From: Chiridota heheva | Lineage: Eukaryota > Echinodermata > Holothuroidea > Apodida > Chiridotidae | Direction of reading: 5' to 3' | Length of the DNA: 64,000 nt | Assembly (NCBI GenBank): GCA_020152595.1 | Contig: JAIGNY010000581.1 | Coordinates: 1,541,501-1,605,500 of the forward strand | Shown here: positions 1 to 12,579 of the stretch, piece after piece | Position numbering within the stretch: the first letter of the stretch is position 1 | Layout: the number at the start of each line of letters is the position of its first letter | Notes under the pieces: model-generated | What the model saw: the letters and a program-made list of their open reading frames with translations, nothing else | What the model was told of the DNA's origin: nothing | The model's database searches: none | Position numbers and translations under genes: made by a program

Positions 1-532
1 CCATGATATGGTCCATGTGGGGATTTCTTTGAAATGCTGAGCTAGTTTTCGTTTTGGCGGATATTCACATTCTAAAGCTTTATAAAATGCCCATTTCGCA
101 CAATTTTCGTTTTGCAAAAGCTTGTGATATCCTTACCAAAAATATGCTGATAAAGCCATTTCTGTCAAATATTTACTAAATGAACATGAAAGGGTTACTC
201 TGTTTTGGGGTATTTGACATACAATGATCTTCACACATCCTTTGTTTATCGTTCTAATGTATAAACCTTATGCATTGAAGTCACAATCTGCATAGTTACC
301 ATACTAGAGCCATCCCTTTGAGGACAAGCTAGAGTGTATGAGTATGTATGCGTTACTAAAGCTAAGCGCACATGCGTTTCTGGTGCGCATTGTGCGGAAA
401 CCAATATTTACGCATACAGCGCATATTTTTCAGCCTCAGCTTGTCCTCAGACATCCGTCGGTGACGTCATGTGCATAAGGTCCATTGGAAGGTAAAATAA
501 CAATATTCTAGACACTCGCTAGAATATTAATA

Positions 533-622
533 TTATATTATACATATATTATATATATATTATATATATTATATAAATATATATCATATATATATATATA
601 TGATATATATATATTATATGTA
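533..622. repeat. AT-rich microsatellite, palindromic TA/TATATAT tract
   Basis: About 90 bp built almost only from A and T in TATATA/TATATT runs, partly self-complementary. It lies in the intron downstream of the 93-nt exon. The rest of 1-845 shows nothing recognisable. Confidence 0.9.
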
Positions 623-824
623 TCAGTTGATAATCACAGTGGTACTTGCAGAATTCACCAAAAAAATATTCCATAAAATTACTCACTCAAACTGCTAAAC
701 ATCAATGGTGAAAACATACACTTCTTCATTGCACTCGACAAGTCAGCAGCACTCACAGTATGAATATTCCTGAAAATCATTTCATGATTGATTAAAAGTA
801 CTTAACATCAACATTTATCCATTA

Positions 825-944
<120 letters not shown>

Positions 945-1494
945 TCAGGAAATGGTAAACTACTTTTAGTATGGGTATCATTCTATCACAAAATTAAAAA
1001 AATTGTATTCTTTTAGGAAGCAGAAAAATATGGTATAGCAGATAAAATTAAACCCATTTTCATTAATCTTGTGAGGTTATCAATATGTGAAAATAATTCA
1101 ACTTTCAGATAATGAGACGGCTACTGGCACTCTTTTGACTTGAATATTATTCATTTATCATTCATACAATAAGAATGTTTACTAATATTATCAAATAAAC
1201 ATTAGTTTCAATGATACAAAATCTAATAAGAACATTGTTCTGTTTCTCCTCAAATGACACAGGTACTTTAACAGTATTTATGATATCCATATCATTCTCT
1301 TTTAAAATATACCAAAACACAATATCATTTTAAAACCTTCCAAACAAATTATCACCCAAATTCTTATTCCTCTTCCTTAACTCACTTAAATACTAAGATC
1401 AGTTCTCTGCATAACTCTCTTTACTTTCACTCTCGTTACTCTCAATTTGCAGTGTCTTAAAATCTATATGTACTTGGATTTTACAAAAGTAAAC

Positions 1495-2246
1495 TACCGT
1501 ATTTGACGTATTAAGTGCCTCTGCTCTAATAAGTGCCCACCCAACATTTTTTGGCTGTAACATAATTCATTTGATTTATTTTAAGACTCAAAATACTCAA
1601 GTTTTGTCACATTCTTTGCTTATTTTGTTGTGACAGTGAGACACTCACGATTTTTTGTTAATTTATATTTCATTTGAAGACTTAAAATAAGTTTTGTTAT
1701 ATTACTGTATTAAGCGCCCCTGCTCTATTAGGCGCCCCTGCTCTATTAAGCGCCCACCCAACATTTTTGACTGATAACAATTCATTTGATTAATTTGAAA
1801 AATAAAATAATCAAGATTTATCACATTTTTGCTAATTTTGCATGTGACAATGAGACGCTCACGATGTTTTTGTGTTGGTTATTGTGGGGCTAGTGTATAA
1901 TGAGTTCACATATATGTACAGGACAGTTCAAATGCACACTATACGAGGCCATGAGGATGGCCGCTTATAACGAAGAATCTTCGGGCCTAAAAAGTGGTGC
2001 AATTTTATTTTCATAAGCGCCTTAGTCGCATACTGCATTTGCTTCTTTTGTGTCTGACGCTCATAATGTTTTTAGTTGATTTTGTGAGGGCTAGTACCAT
2101 AGAACCCATTTACACAATGCAGTTCGAATAGTATACTGCACATGGTTGGAACATGGGCACTTATCAGAAAGAAACTTTAGGCCTAAAAAGTGGGGCAATT
2201 CTATTTTCGTAAGCGCCCTCGGGAACTTAATACGTCAAATACGTTA
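1495..2246. mobile_element. Non-autonomous DNA transposon with TACCGTATTTGACG inverted ends
   Basis: The left end TACCGTATTTGACGTATTAA and the right end (read inward) TAACGTATTTGACGTATTAA are inverted repeats of about 20 bp with one visible mismatch, bounding 752 bp. The inside is built of doubled blocks: a GCCCACCCAACATTTTT segment occurs twice (near 1536 and 1750) and a GGCCTAAAAAGTGG segment twice (near 1984 and 2180). There is no transposase frame. The superfamily is not assigned. Confidence 0.75.
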
Positions 2247-2484
2247 TTATCAACTGAACCAAAAGTCAACTTCTATCCGGAAACAGCAACATGAAAGAAA
2301 GAAAAAAAAAATGGTATCAATACAAAACTCAGGAAAATTAATTGAAAAAACAAGTGAATATACAAACTTAAGGAAATAATTAAGACAGCTGTAAGTCAAA
2401 CAGGAAATCATCAGGGTTAGAGTGCTGATGACTGCAGATCAGTTTGCTTACAGAGTCACTTCGTGTGTTGCTGAAACATTAATA

Positions 2485-2652
2485 AACACAACAAGTGCAG
2501 AAAACACAACATGTGAAGAAACACAACACCTAAACAAACACAACATGTGAAGAAACACAACATGTGAAGAAACACAACATGTGAAGAAACACAACATGTG
2601 AACAAACACACACGTGAACAAACACAACACACAACATGTGAAGAAATACAAG
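2485..2652. repeat. Minisatellite, about 17-bp unit (acacaacatgtgaagaa)
   Basis: Roughly nine imperfect copies of a unit containing acacaacatgtgaagaa. The apparent 67-residue minus-strand frame (phenylalanine/cysteine/valine-rich) is simply this repeat read in one frame. Confidence 0.9.
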
Positions 2653-2876
2653 CGGTGGAGAAAACATGATCGGCTACTTCATTGTTCCTCTGTGCAGAAG
2701 ACCATTAAAGATACCAGCTTTATTTATATGGATTAAATGGTGCATGGTGCAACAAGCTAAAATCATTCAAAGTGCATCATTAATCTGTACATACTGAGGA
2801 CTCCAGAACCCCTGCAGCCACAAAAGTCAAGTCAACAGTAACTTTTCACCTCAAACATTAAGATTATACAGAGGAG

Positions 2877-3270
2877 GCAAATAGCTCAGGTGGCTGAGCG
2901 TACGTCTGACATGCTGGCATCTAGTCCAACGAGATTAACCAGCCGTTTTTCCACAGATATGCAGAACGATATCCGCTGACATCAAGCGCAGAGGTGTATC
3001 TTCTGCATCACACCTTCTTCCCCACCCGACCTTTGTGTGAAAAGTACCCAATGATTGGATGGCGCTCACCATCCTTCAAGGGGACATAAAGCCGTTGGTC
3101 CCTATGGTAGGAGATTCACCCCTGCCTGGTTCTCTGAACACTTCTCCAAAAGAGCAGAGTGTTCATCCACTTTCCATCATGGCAAATTCATCGGGTACAC
3201 ACTGAAAACAAGTCATTGTGACTTATGTGTGATTTCCTAAAATCGAAATACAAATACAATACAGAAACAC
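2877..3270 (+). mobile_element. tRNA-derived SINE-like element
   Basis: The head resembles a tRNA A-box region (atagctcaggtggctgagcg). It is followed by a body containing ggggacataaagccgttggt, a motif of a kind I recall from SINE bodies of marine invertebrates, then tattcacccctgcc-like sequence and an A-rich aatacaaatacaatac end. The B box is degenerate. A 61-residue plus-strand frame inside it is not a gene. Confidence 0.6.
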
Positions 3271-3279
3271 CCCCAGCAA

Positions 3280-5565
3280 TTAATCAAAACTATAAACACT
3301 GCCACCAAATATCCAAAACAGGGTCATTTTTTATCAGTCTTATATCTTACATGTTGCATCAGAATATTCACTAAGAATCAAACACGCTATTTTTGATGGA
3401 AACAGTTATTCCCATCAAAATGATAATTTCTAACGGGTAGAGGGTTGTTGTTTTTAATTTTCCCAATGTTCTGTCGCCCTAAGACACTCTATATCGCTCA
3501 GAAACTTTCATGCATTGAAAAGTTCTGACAAGTACGCAACATCTCATCACAACAACAAAACCAGTCATTCTCCTAATGACTAACATATAATACTTCTCCA
3601 AATGCAGAACTGATATGAGAACGATGTTGATTTAATCAAATCTATTAAGCTACCCTAATCTCCCATCAAATAAATCTAACATTAATCTCACTAATGTACA
3701 AAACTGAGCAGATGTTCATGGCATCAAACCTATCTTAAAATTATATCTTTGCCAATCCGACAGTTGAAAACATTGGTTTTAGTAGCCTTAACAAATTAAT
3801 AGCACCTTCCCCTCTCCTAAAACAAACAGCAAATTGATTTAACAAGGTTAGTAATGATTTACGACAAAGATGAACAGAAATAGCTTTCGGCAAATGAGAC
3901 GTGGCATTCCTTTCAAAGCCTGACATCACCGATAATCAACGTGCAGATCTGTCATCGCAGATCGCAGATCCTTTGTCCCATGGTCTTTTACATTTTTGGA
4001 TTTCATATCAGGAAAACTTCATTTCAAGGACCAAAAAAAAATTAACAAGTCATGTACAGCGAGCATAAAGAAGTAAGTCTGACTCTATTCGCTCATCCCA
4101 GGATGATGGTGGTGAAAAGGCTCTGCCATCAATTTTTTTCTTCCAAATTCAACAGGATTACTGGTGTAGCTAAAATGTTTTTGTTTTTTCCACAATGATA
4201 AAAGTCATTCAATTATTAAAATCATGATTTTGACATTATCAGAATTTTCTGCATCAAAATCCTACATTTTTAGAAGATTTAACCTAAGACTTTGGCATAG
4301 GGTCTCCTGAAATTTTTAATTCTATCCGAATCATGATCTAATATTTTCTGATTTTTGCAGATGCAAATTTTAAAAAGGCAATAGGTAAGGGAGAGGAACA
4401 TCAACAATTTTAAAGCCATTTTACTTTTGATTTTCTAAATTTAACAAAAAAAATCAGTCGGAGGAAGTTGCCCCTTCCCCCACCATTTACTATGGTACAG
4501 ACAAGAGTCCCATACTGCTTTCAATTACATGTAAAAACAGACCTATTCATAAATGCCAACTCACAAGTCTTGAACACAAATCAGGTTTTATTAATGGTGT
4601 TATCTTTCCTGCATCTATGCCTGTGCCAGTAATTTCACAAAGCAAATTGACACCCTTCAAATTTATGTGCAGTTGAGTGTATGAAGATGTATATCTTTCT
4701 CAGTGACTCTCATCTCATCATGTCTTTAATGACTATACTCTGAAGGAATTTAATGAGGATGTGATAATTAAGGTAGCATTTGAAGACACTGTACACTTTC
4801 TCTGTATGACAGCTCGGGCAACATGGGACAAAAAATATGACATCATACTAAAGGCATTTTTGAAGTTTGTCCAAAGGAAACCTTCTGATCATTTCTACAA
4901 CTTTATAACTGTCTGTGCGATAACGAGCTGCTTCGACTTTCTCCACAGCATGAGCATATCTTTCAAATTAAACTACCCATTTTACCCACCCCTTTTTGCG
5001 GTGAATGTCAGAATAAAGAAATGCCAAGTCTCGTTGAAAACGGAAATACTTACGACGACGTTCTTCGCTAAGCTATTCATACTCTGTGAGGAGGCCAATC
5101 GTCGACGATTGTCGATAAAAGGAAGATGGTGGAAAAATGAATGGGTGAAGGAATACATAGAAAAGAAAACAAAAATGATGAAATTAATGCACAGCTACCG
5201 AAATGTTAATCAAACCTTCACTTACGTATGAAAATTATCTCACTATGATAAAGTAACTGTATCTCCATAAATTACATAATTAGTATCTAAAAAAACCTTA
5301 CATATTCAACTGAAAATTTAACTACTTTAACTCATGCAATGCAAAACCCATGCAGGCCGTCAAGAGCTTTGTTATCCAATTCTAGCCCGAAAGTAATCAA
5401 TGCATTTTACAAAACCCAAAGAAATATCTTTCAACAAAAATATTAGTAACCTTGTAGGTTGGATATCACAGTTAATTAAACCAACAGAAAAAAACTGTTT
5501 TTGTATGAAGTCAATTTCAACAAAATGGACCCAAGAAAGGATCGTAATTTTGAAAGATTCTTAAA
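3280..5565. other. Intronic stretch with one unassigned 156-codon open frame (4761-5231, +)
   Basis: Mostly plain AT-rich intron without tandem structure. The frame at 4761-5231 is the longest in the window that is not made of tandem repeat. Its C-terminal part, with RRRLSIKGRWW followed by KNEWVKEYIEKK, is basic and tryptophan-rich and only faintly recalls a degraded transposase. I see no splice context, poly(A) signal or recognisable domain. At this base composition a frame of this length may arise by chance. I do not call it a gene. Confidence 0.4.
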
Positions 5566-5570
5566 GGAAT

Positions 5571-6385
5571 ATTCCCAGGGAATTTCATTTTGATGTATTT
5601 GATAGAGAAAAATTTAAGAAACAGATCGGTTAAAAACACCATGTTGATATCCCATTCCTAGAAGAAGTTATTGAACTTTAAACATTTTTCTTGGCCGCAT
5701 AAAAATGACTTTTGTATTGGTCTAAGCCATCATTATGTCATCACAGCACTTCCTGTACAAATCCTTTATGTATTTTGAAAATTAATTGCCAATTTTTCAT
5801 AATTCAAATATTAGTTACAAGAATAGATTGAAAAACAATATTGTAAATTTATATTCTACACTTTTTTTTTGTAATTTTTGAAGTAAAAAATGTTCCCAAT
5901 CATTTAGAAAATACAAAATTAATTTTCAAAGAAATACATAAAGAATAGTACAGGAAGTGCTGTGATGACATCATAATGATGACTTAAGACTCAGACCAAC
6001 AATCTCTTTTATGCACACAAGAAAAATCTTTAAAATTCAATGAACTTCTTGCAGGAATAAGATATTAAAGGAGCACTCGACCGAAAAGTGAGGGTGTATT
6101 TTCAGGGGGTCCCCCCCAAAAAACAAATGCTTATCTGGCACGCAAAGGTATTACAATTTTCTGGTTAATGTGAATAATCAAGTGACCTTGGCCCTAAACC
6201 CTAAAGTCTCTGTGGGCTATGGAGGTATGGGTTTATCAATCTGTTGTGGATGATATATCTGTAAAATCCAAAACAAGCACTTTTCGGTCTAATTCTTTTT
6301 TAACTTGGTATCTTTACCAATCATGTTACTTTTGTCTTGTCTCAAATATATTAAAATGAAATTCATGGAAATATTTCTTTACAAA
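5571..6385. mobile_element. TTAA MITE family A (AAGGAATATTCCC), diverged copy split by a family C insertion
   Basis: The left end is TTAAAGGAATATTCCCAGGG. The arms fold back on each other: gtcatcacagcacttcctgt near 5739 pairs with acaggaagtgctgtgatgac near 5950. The right arm is interrupted at 6065-6303 by a family C element, then resumes with cttggtatcttt and a terminal attcatggaaatatttcttt. Without the insertion it would be about 575 bp, like the other family A copies. Confidence 0.75.
6065..6303. mobile_element. TTAA MITE family C (AAGGAGCACTCGACCGAAAAG)
   Basis: A 239-bp element flanked by TTAA on both sides, with left end aaggagcactcgaccgaaaa and right end ttttcggtctaattcttttt. It sits inside the family A copy at 5571-6385, so it is younger than that copy. 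It has no coding capacity. A second copy is at 23523-23763. Confidence 0.8.
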
Positions 6386-7019
6386 TCCAAACAGAGAGAG
6401 AGTAATTTTACAGCTTTAGCAAACAATTCTCAGCATTTTCAATAACCGCACAACAAAGAATCACTGCTTCAACTTTTTATTCATAAAGCTTGTTTTTAGC
6501 AAAGAAACATAAATGCAACGTAAATTTTCTAAAAAAAAAAAAATATGACCCGGCAGAAAAGCGCAAGCAGCGTAATATTGGAAATAAATGGACTCACTTG
6601 TTTAAGGTTGTATGCACTGAATTCCTTTTTTTTAATTTTATGATGGAGCACAGAAAAAGAGAATGATTTTATGATTTTACAACTACTATTTTCTGCAAGT
6701 CACTATGATACAGCTAATATGTAAATATCTAATAAAGCTTAACAAAACTATGGGGCGTATAACACACAATGTATCTGCATGTATGACAACGCTGAAGCTT
6801 ATTATATGAAGCATGCACTAAAATGTAATAACATTTCTGTATTTACGAAATAATGATATTGTGCATACTGCAATATGATTATACAATGAGACATTCACAT
6901 ATTAATACACACGCTGATATCGCACGGCTAAGATATCTACAGAAACTCTGCTAAAATTATACTGTATGATAAATTCTAAAGTTACTGTTCTAGTTTACAA
7001 ACACTGATTTCTCCTGCAA

Positions 7020-7597
7020 TTAAAGGAATATTCCCATGTTTTTGTGTAACCTTTCAAAAGAAAGAGAACATTTTTAGAAACAATTTAGTACAAAAATCAT
7101 TTTGATATATTATTCCTACCAGGAGGTATTCAAATTTTAAGGTTCACAAAAAATGCCAATAAACAAATAGGAAAAGGCTCAGTATGACATCTCAGCAACA
7201 CATTCTCCCACAAAGTTGATGTATTTCATTAAAATTTATCATCTTTTTTTATTAGTAAAACCTGCTAGAAAAGTATATTGATGAAAGTAAGATATTTATA
7301 TACATTGCCAAATATACCCTAATTCAATAACTTTTGGAAAATTGTTTCTAATCATACAGAAACAACCAATTAACATTCAAACAAATACATAAACATTTGC
7401 AATGAAATTGTCTCTAAGACATCATCAAACACGTATTCATCATACTGTACAAAAATTTAAAATGCAATTGGGAAATCTTTAAAAATCCACATCTCCTGAA
7501 CGGAATATGATATCAACCTGATTTTTGTACCAAATTGGCTTTAATCTTATACTCTTTCAAATACAATTTTCCAAAAACCATGGGAATATTCCTTTGA
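7020..7597. mobile_element. TTAA MITE family A copy
   Basis: The left end is ttaaaggaatattcccatgt and the right end is catgggaatattcctttgat, so the right TTAA has decayed. The arms are nearly perfect inverted repeats over most of about 578 bp, including paired segments near 7370-7420. No coding capacity. Confidence 0.85.
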
Positions 7598-7599
7598 TG

Positions 7600-9420
7600 G
7601 TACACTCTCTCTAAACACACCCTTGTTTGAAAAATGCAAACATTTTCTTAGAAATAAAAAAGAGCTAAAGCACTTGTAGGTAAAAAAAAATATGTAGTCA
7701 GCAACCATCACAAAAGAAATGGTCAATTAACATAACCTATTAACTGTTTAACCCCTTTAAGTTTCCTGCCATTCCTCCTCCCCCCTCCCCATCCCCCACC
7801 GTTCAGTAGAATTTTACAAATTCAGTACATTTTGGGGGAAATTTGCCTCTTGTTAATCTCCACAGCTGTTTGGATAAAAGGCCATGCCCTCCCAACTTTC
7901 TGGATGGGAATTAACAACCCTACTATCAATGTCCTGAATGGACAGAAATGGATTACAATTGCAACCAGTTCTGATATCCTGAAACGTTACATTTTATAGG
8001 ACCTTCCCAAGCTTTGTGAAAGTTCTCTTTGCGAACAGTCTGAAAGCTTTGTCCTTCTTCTTAACTACAAGCATTACAATTGATCACTCTATTATGATAG
8101 AACACAGTACGAAATATCAAGAGACGATAACCACACCCCTTGAGGTACCCCATGACATGCGACCAACCACATAGATGAGCAAAACAGGCAGAATGCTGTC
8201 CTCGTCATTAGCCTTGCCCCTTCATCAACCGCAGATGGTAAACGTCCCTAAAAGCACTTTATCCATAAAATGCTTCGTGTCAGGAGTTTAAGTAGACTCA
8301 ATTTGACATTGTCACACCACTTGGTTGGATATAAGTGTGCAATCATGATTGTAGTTTTGTTTCTATTTCTGCAAAAATATGAATGGAGCAGACAGTTTGT
8401 ACCAGCCTAAATGAACATCATTTTCTGCAAATTTGGAGCCAGAAAACTTTTATGCTGGGATGATGATTAAAGTCTGTTATCACAAACACTAACAGTGGAA
8501 CATACTGTAGTGACTGGATAGGTAATTAGGTATTGAGTTTCAGAGCAATATATTGTGCACTCGGGTCAGGAACAAGTAACACAGAGGAATCAACAGCTAG
8601 ATGATTATCAGATGTATCATAAACAATCAGAGTACTAGTTCACAACCATAAAAATCAAATTGACCATTTAATTATTTTTTTCAGGCTTAATTATTTATGC
8701 ACATTTATGATTGCATTAGTTGATTAACTCTCCATTTTCTTCCTTAAATCCATCGTTTTAATCAAATGCCACAACTGTTTGAAATAACAAAGCTGAATCT
8801 GACTTAGATTATACTTAACTCTTTTGACGATGTTCAAGAGGTTGGAGGTTAAAGGTCAAAGGCTGAAAATTTACATTTCTCATTAAGACAAAATGTTGAT
8901 CAACAAACTGACTCTGAAATTTTTTATGTGCTTTATACCTAATTCTATACTCCATAAGACAAGTACAATTTCTACTATGTACATGTCATAGAGAGGCAAA
9001 TCGTACTGAATACTCAATGTACATGTTTAAAACACTGCAACACTCCTTAGTGAGTTAGCCTTTTGGTAAGTTTTTTTTTCTTTTCTCCAAGTAAAATACA
9101 GAATTCTGATAAAGGGATACTGGAATCAAAGAACCAAAACCTTTCAATACATGTCTGAGTTTTTCTTACACAAAAGAACACTTCAATGGGTGCATATATT
9201 GATGGAGATTGAATAACTGTTGTAACAGTGCACAAATAGCTGAATTGTTGTCTAGGTTTCCACTGCCTGAAATGTCCTACTTTGTGGGTGTCAATGATCA
9301 GAATGAGAATGTTCAAGTCAACAAAATTTAAACTTATTCATGTTTCTAGTTTACAAGAAACTCTTTTACAAATCCAAGGGTGGTGAAATTAAAAATGAAA
9401 TGACAAACTAATAATTAACA
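7600..9420. other. Unremarkable intron
   Basis: AT-rich intronic sequence with a short C-rich tract near 7770-7800. The small frames in it lack any recognisable feature. Nothing else seen. Confidence 0.6.
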
Positions 9421-9429
9421 AAGTGGTAT

Positions 9430-9600
9430 AACCCCAACAGAAATAGTGGTCCCCTACAGAAAGTGGCTATCTCCCAGAAAATCAGTGGTTCCCAGGAAAT
9501 CAGTGGTTCCCTCAAAATTAGTGGTTCCCTCCACAAAAAGGTTACCCCAGAAGAATAATAAGGTTACCCGATAAGAATAATAGTTAACCCACAGAAATGT
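9430..9600. repeat. Degenerate tandem repeat (ATCAGTGGTTCCC-like)
   Basis: About eight decayed units of roughly 17-22 bp, such as aaatcagtggttccc and later aataaggttaccc. An old and eroding minisatellite. Confidence 0.65.
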
Positions 9601-10299
9601 CTTGGAAAAAGTTGCGCTCCATCAAACCATTGTGGTACTTAAAAAAACAAAAACAGATTTACATAAAATGGAGATTTGCATTCAACTGATGAAATCATAA
9701 AACTTGCATATATATTCTTATTAATAATACCTGGCAATTAAAAAAAAGAAAAAAAGAAAAGAAGATAAAAGTGTTCAACCAATTTGTATAGGATATTTGT
9801 CTTTTTTCATGTTTTCTAACAAAGTTTTACATCGATATATTATTGCCTAGCTATGTGTCACTAGATCTCTAAAAAGAATATTTTCACAAAACTGACTTCT
9901 TCAGTTGATCTCGTTTAACCTCTACAGATTAACGCTATAATCTATGTCCTCCAAAATCATATACTCCAGAATCATATTAGAAAAGCCTTTTTTAAAATTC
10001 ATTTATAATCACATAAGTCTTTCTGTGTTAAACCCTATACAATTAGCTCCATTACTCTTTCGTATCATTCTCCACCATATATCCACACAAGCTAATTCAC
10101 AAAATCAATAGTTTCACAATCAATTTTCTCTATTTTTACAAGTGGCTTTTTATTTTTTCTCTTCTAAACCTTTTCACCTCTACTCTACATCAACCTATTA
10201 TCTCCTTGAAGTATATCAGAGCATAATGTCTGCTAAATATAGTTCATGTTCAATGACGAGCCTTGTGACAAAGAGGAGGCCTACCATGTGTATGAGTCA

Positions 10300-11075
10300 C
10301 AATGTGTCAGGCTCGCACATGATGGACGAGGCTAATGCATTAATACTAGACAGCATGCATGGGCATAGGGATATACAGGTTCTGAGTTGTTTTGGCCAAT
10401 GTATCACACGCATGGATTGTACATTTGTATTTTCATTTATCTTCATCAATTGAACATTCCATACCTCTTATGTCTAGATTTGGAACATACATATGATATC
10501 TAACCTCTTCGATTTTTCTCAGCATACTTTTGATATAAATGTACTTATATTACATATTTTGAACATAAATTGCAACTATTAATTACATTTGTATAAAGGG
10601 GGTGTCATGGTGTGTGGAAAGAGGGTTGGGATACACAAACATGAGAGTCTGGGGCAGCATTCACATTAAGTTGTGAAATTGTGGGATTCCCGCACATATT
10701 ATCAAATTCCTCCATAAAAATAAGTAAAAGGGAGAGGGGGAAGGGGAATTTTTTCGCAAAAATAAATTGGCTGAATAATGCCACATTTTATATTTTTTCA
10801 GCCAATGTTTAAGGGAGGTTGGCGTTTTTTGTTATTTTTGGCCTTTTTTTGTTATTTTTTCAAAAAAAAATCTCCCCCGCCCCCTTTTTTAAATCCCCTA
10901 AAAATTACACAAGGGGGTAAAATCCCCTCATCCCTGAAGAAGAAAAAAACAACCTATAAATGTACAATCCATATGCATGTGATACATTGGCCAAAACAAC
11001 TCAGAACCTGTATATCCTTATGCCCATGCATGCTGTCTAGAATAAATGCATTAGCCTTGTCCATCATGTGCAAGT
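10300..11075. repeat. Inverted repeat of about 120-bp arms around a 525-bp spacer
   Basis: The left arm, about 10300-10432 (with gacagcatgcatgggcatag and ggttctgagttgttttggcc), is repeated in inverse orientation at about 10960-11075 (ggccaaaacaactcagaacc and ctatgcccatgc-like sequence). The spacer contains poly-T and C-rich tracts. It is probably a fold-back transposon remnant. The 103- and 117-residue frames over the arms are not genes. Confidence 0.75.
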
Positions 11076-11094
11076 TAAAAATTACACAAGGGGA

Positions 11095-11125
11095 ACCCCC
11101 CCCCCCCCACACACACACACACAAA
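11095..11125. repeat. Poly-C / (AC)n microsatellite
   Basis: A run of C followed by an alternating AC tract of about 16 bp. Confidence 0.9.
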
Positions 11126-11649
11126 TTATAACCTTAGTGTGAACACTGGTCTAGGGAGGGCTTAGATATCAGGAGGCTTGTTTGTACCTATAGGGACCTG
11201 TATTGTCAGGATAACAAGCAGCAATGGGTCACAATGTAGGTGAAGCACTATTACTGCATTTAATACAAATGGTTTTTAAGGTTAAAATTTTCAGAACTGT
11301 CATTCAATGAGACCCTTCCTTCTGTTTAGGACAACATTTCATCCACTCAAATTCCACTCTTTTGCAAAAACTCAGCAAACTTGAATTTTTCAGGGAAAAC
11401 CTAACCCTACATTCATGTGCATTCTGCTTTACATTCATGTTAACACCAGACATACTCAGGAATTCCAAAACTGCTTTTACATGACAATTGCAAACTTGTT
11501 TTACTTTCTTCATCATTGCTACCACTCAATGCATACAATGAACTATTTCTTTTCAAAAATGCCATGAAAAAAACACAATGGCTTTTTAATAGGTCCACAC
11601 AACAAACAAAATAAACCAGCTTCTACAACCAAACCACACAGCATCCAGG

Positions 11650-12570
11650 GGCCTAGCAAACATGCAAATCAAATAATAGTCTCATCCAGGGGTCTGTTAA
11701 GGTCTCCAAAAGGTTCTTCTTATTGTGACAAATCTACAGTATTTTGCAGAAAAGGGGGAGGGGCGTGTCACATGTACTAAACAAATTTAAGAGAGCTTAG
11801 TAGACATGACCCAAAATGGTAACTGCAATTGCTTCCCGTTCCTAGATATGGCTTCATCAACTTTTCAAGCAATCATGCACATTAAATAATAGTCTCATCC
11901 AGGGGTTCCGGCCAGGGGTCTTATCTAGGTATACATGGGGTTCCTTTGAAAGAGGATGACGAATCTATTTTGGGGTGTCACATGTACTCAACAAATTTAA
12001 AAAAGCTTAGTAGACATGACCCAAAATATAACTGCAATTGCTTCCCATTCCTATATATAACTTTACAGACTTTTCCGAGCAATCATGCACATCAAATAAT
12101 AGTCTTATCCAGGGGTTCCGGCCAGGGGTCTTGTTAAGGTATACATGAGATTCTTCTAAAGGATGACAAATCTATTTTCCAGGAAAGGGAAAGGGGCATG
12201 TCAGATAACTTAACAAATTCAAGAGAGTTTAGTAGACATGACCCAAAATGTAACTGCAATTGCTTCCCATTCCTAGATACGGTTTCATCAACTTTTCAAG
12301 CAATCATGAAAATCAAATAAAAGTTTCATCCAGGGGTTCTGGCCAGGGGTCTTATTAAGGTATACTTTACATGGGATTTCTTTGAAAGAGGATGACGAAT
12401 CCATTTTACAGACTGATGGGAGGGAGGGGGGAGGGGGGAGGGGGGAATTGCATATTTATACAACAAATTTAAGAAGTTGTGGTTTAGTAGGTATACTATC
12501 CAAAATATAACTGAAATTCTTTCAAATTCTGATATAAGACTTCACCATCAAATTACGTCGTTTGGAATGA
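11650..12570. repeat. Tandem repeat, about 212-bp unit, four copies
   Basis: The landmark tagtctcatccagggg recurs at about 11677, 11890 and 12100, and as aagtttcatccagggg near 12320, giving periods near 213, 210 and 220 bp. Each unit also carries cttagtagacatgacccaaa and aactgcaattgcttccc. Divergence between copies is modest, so the array is fairly young. No unit-length frame is shared by all copies. Confidence 0.88.
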
Positions 12571-12579
12571 GCATACCCA

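Noticed and set aside
640-760. Possible exon encoding GKFIRINFD downstream of the 93-nt exon
   Set aside because: gaattcacc at 651 would give G-E-F, but the following residues (CKYHCD) do not fit myosin; the real exon must lie outside the window.
2448-2651. 67-residue Cys/Phe/Val-rich minus-strand frame
   Set aside because: It is the acacaacatgtgaagaa tandem repeat read in one frame.
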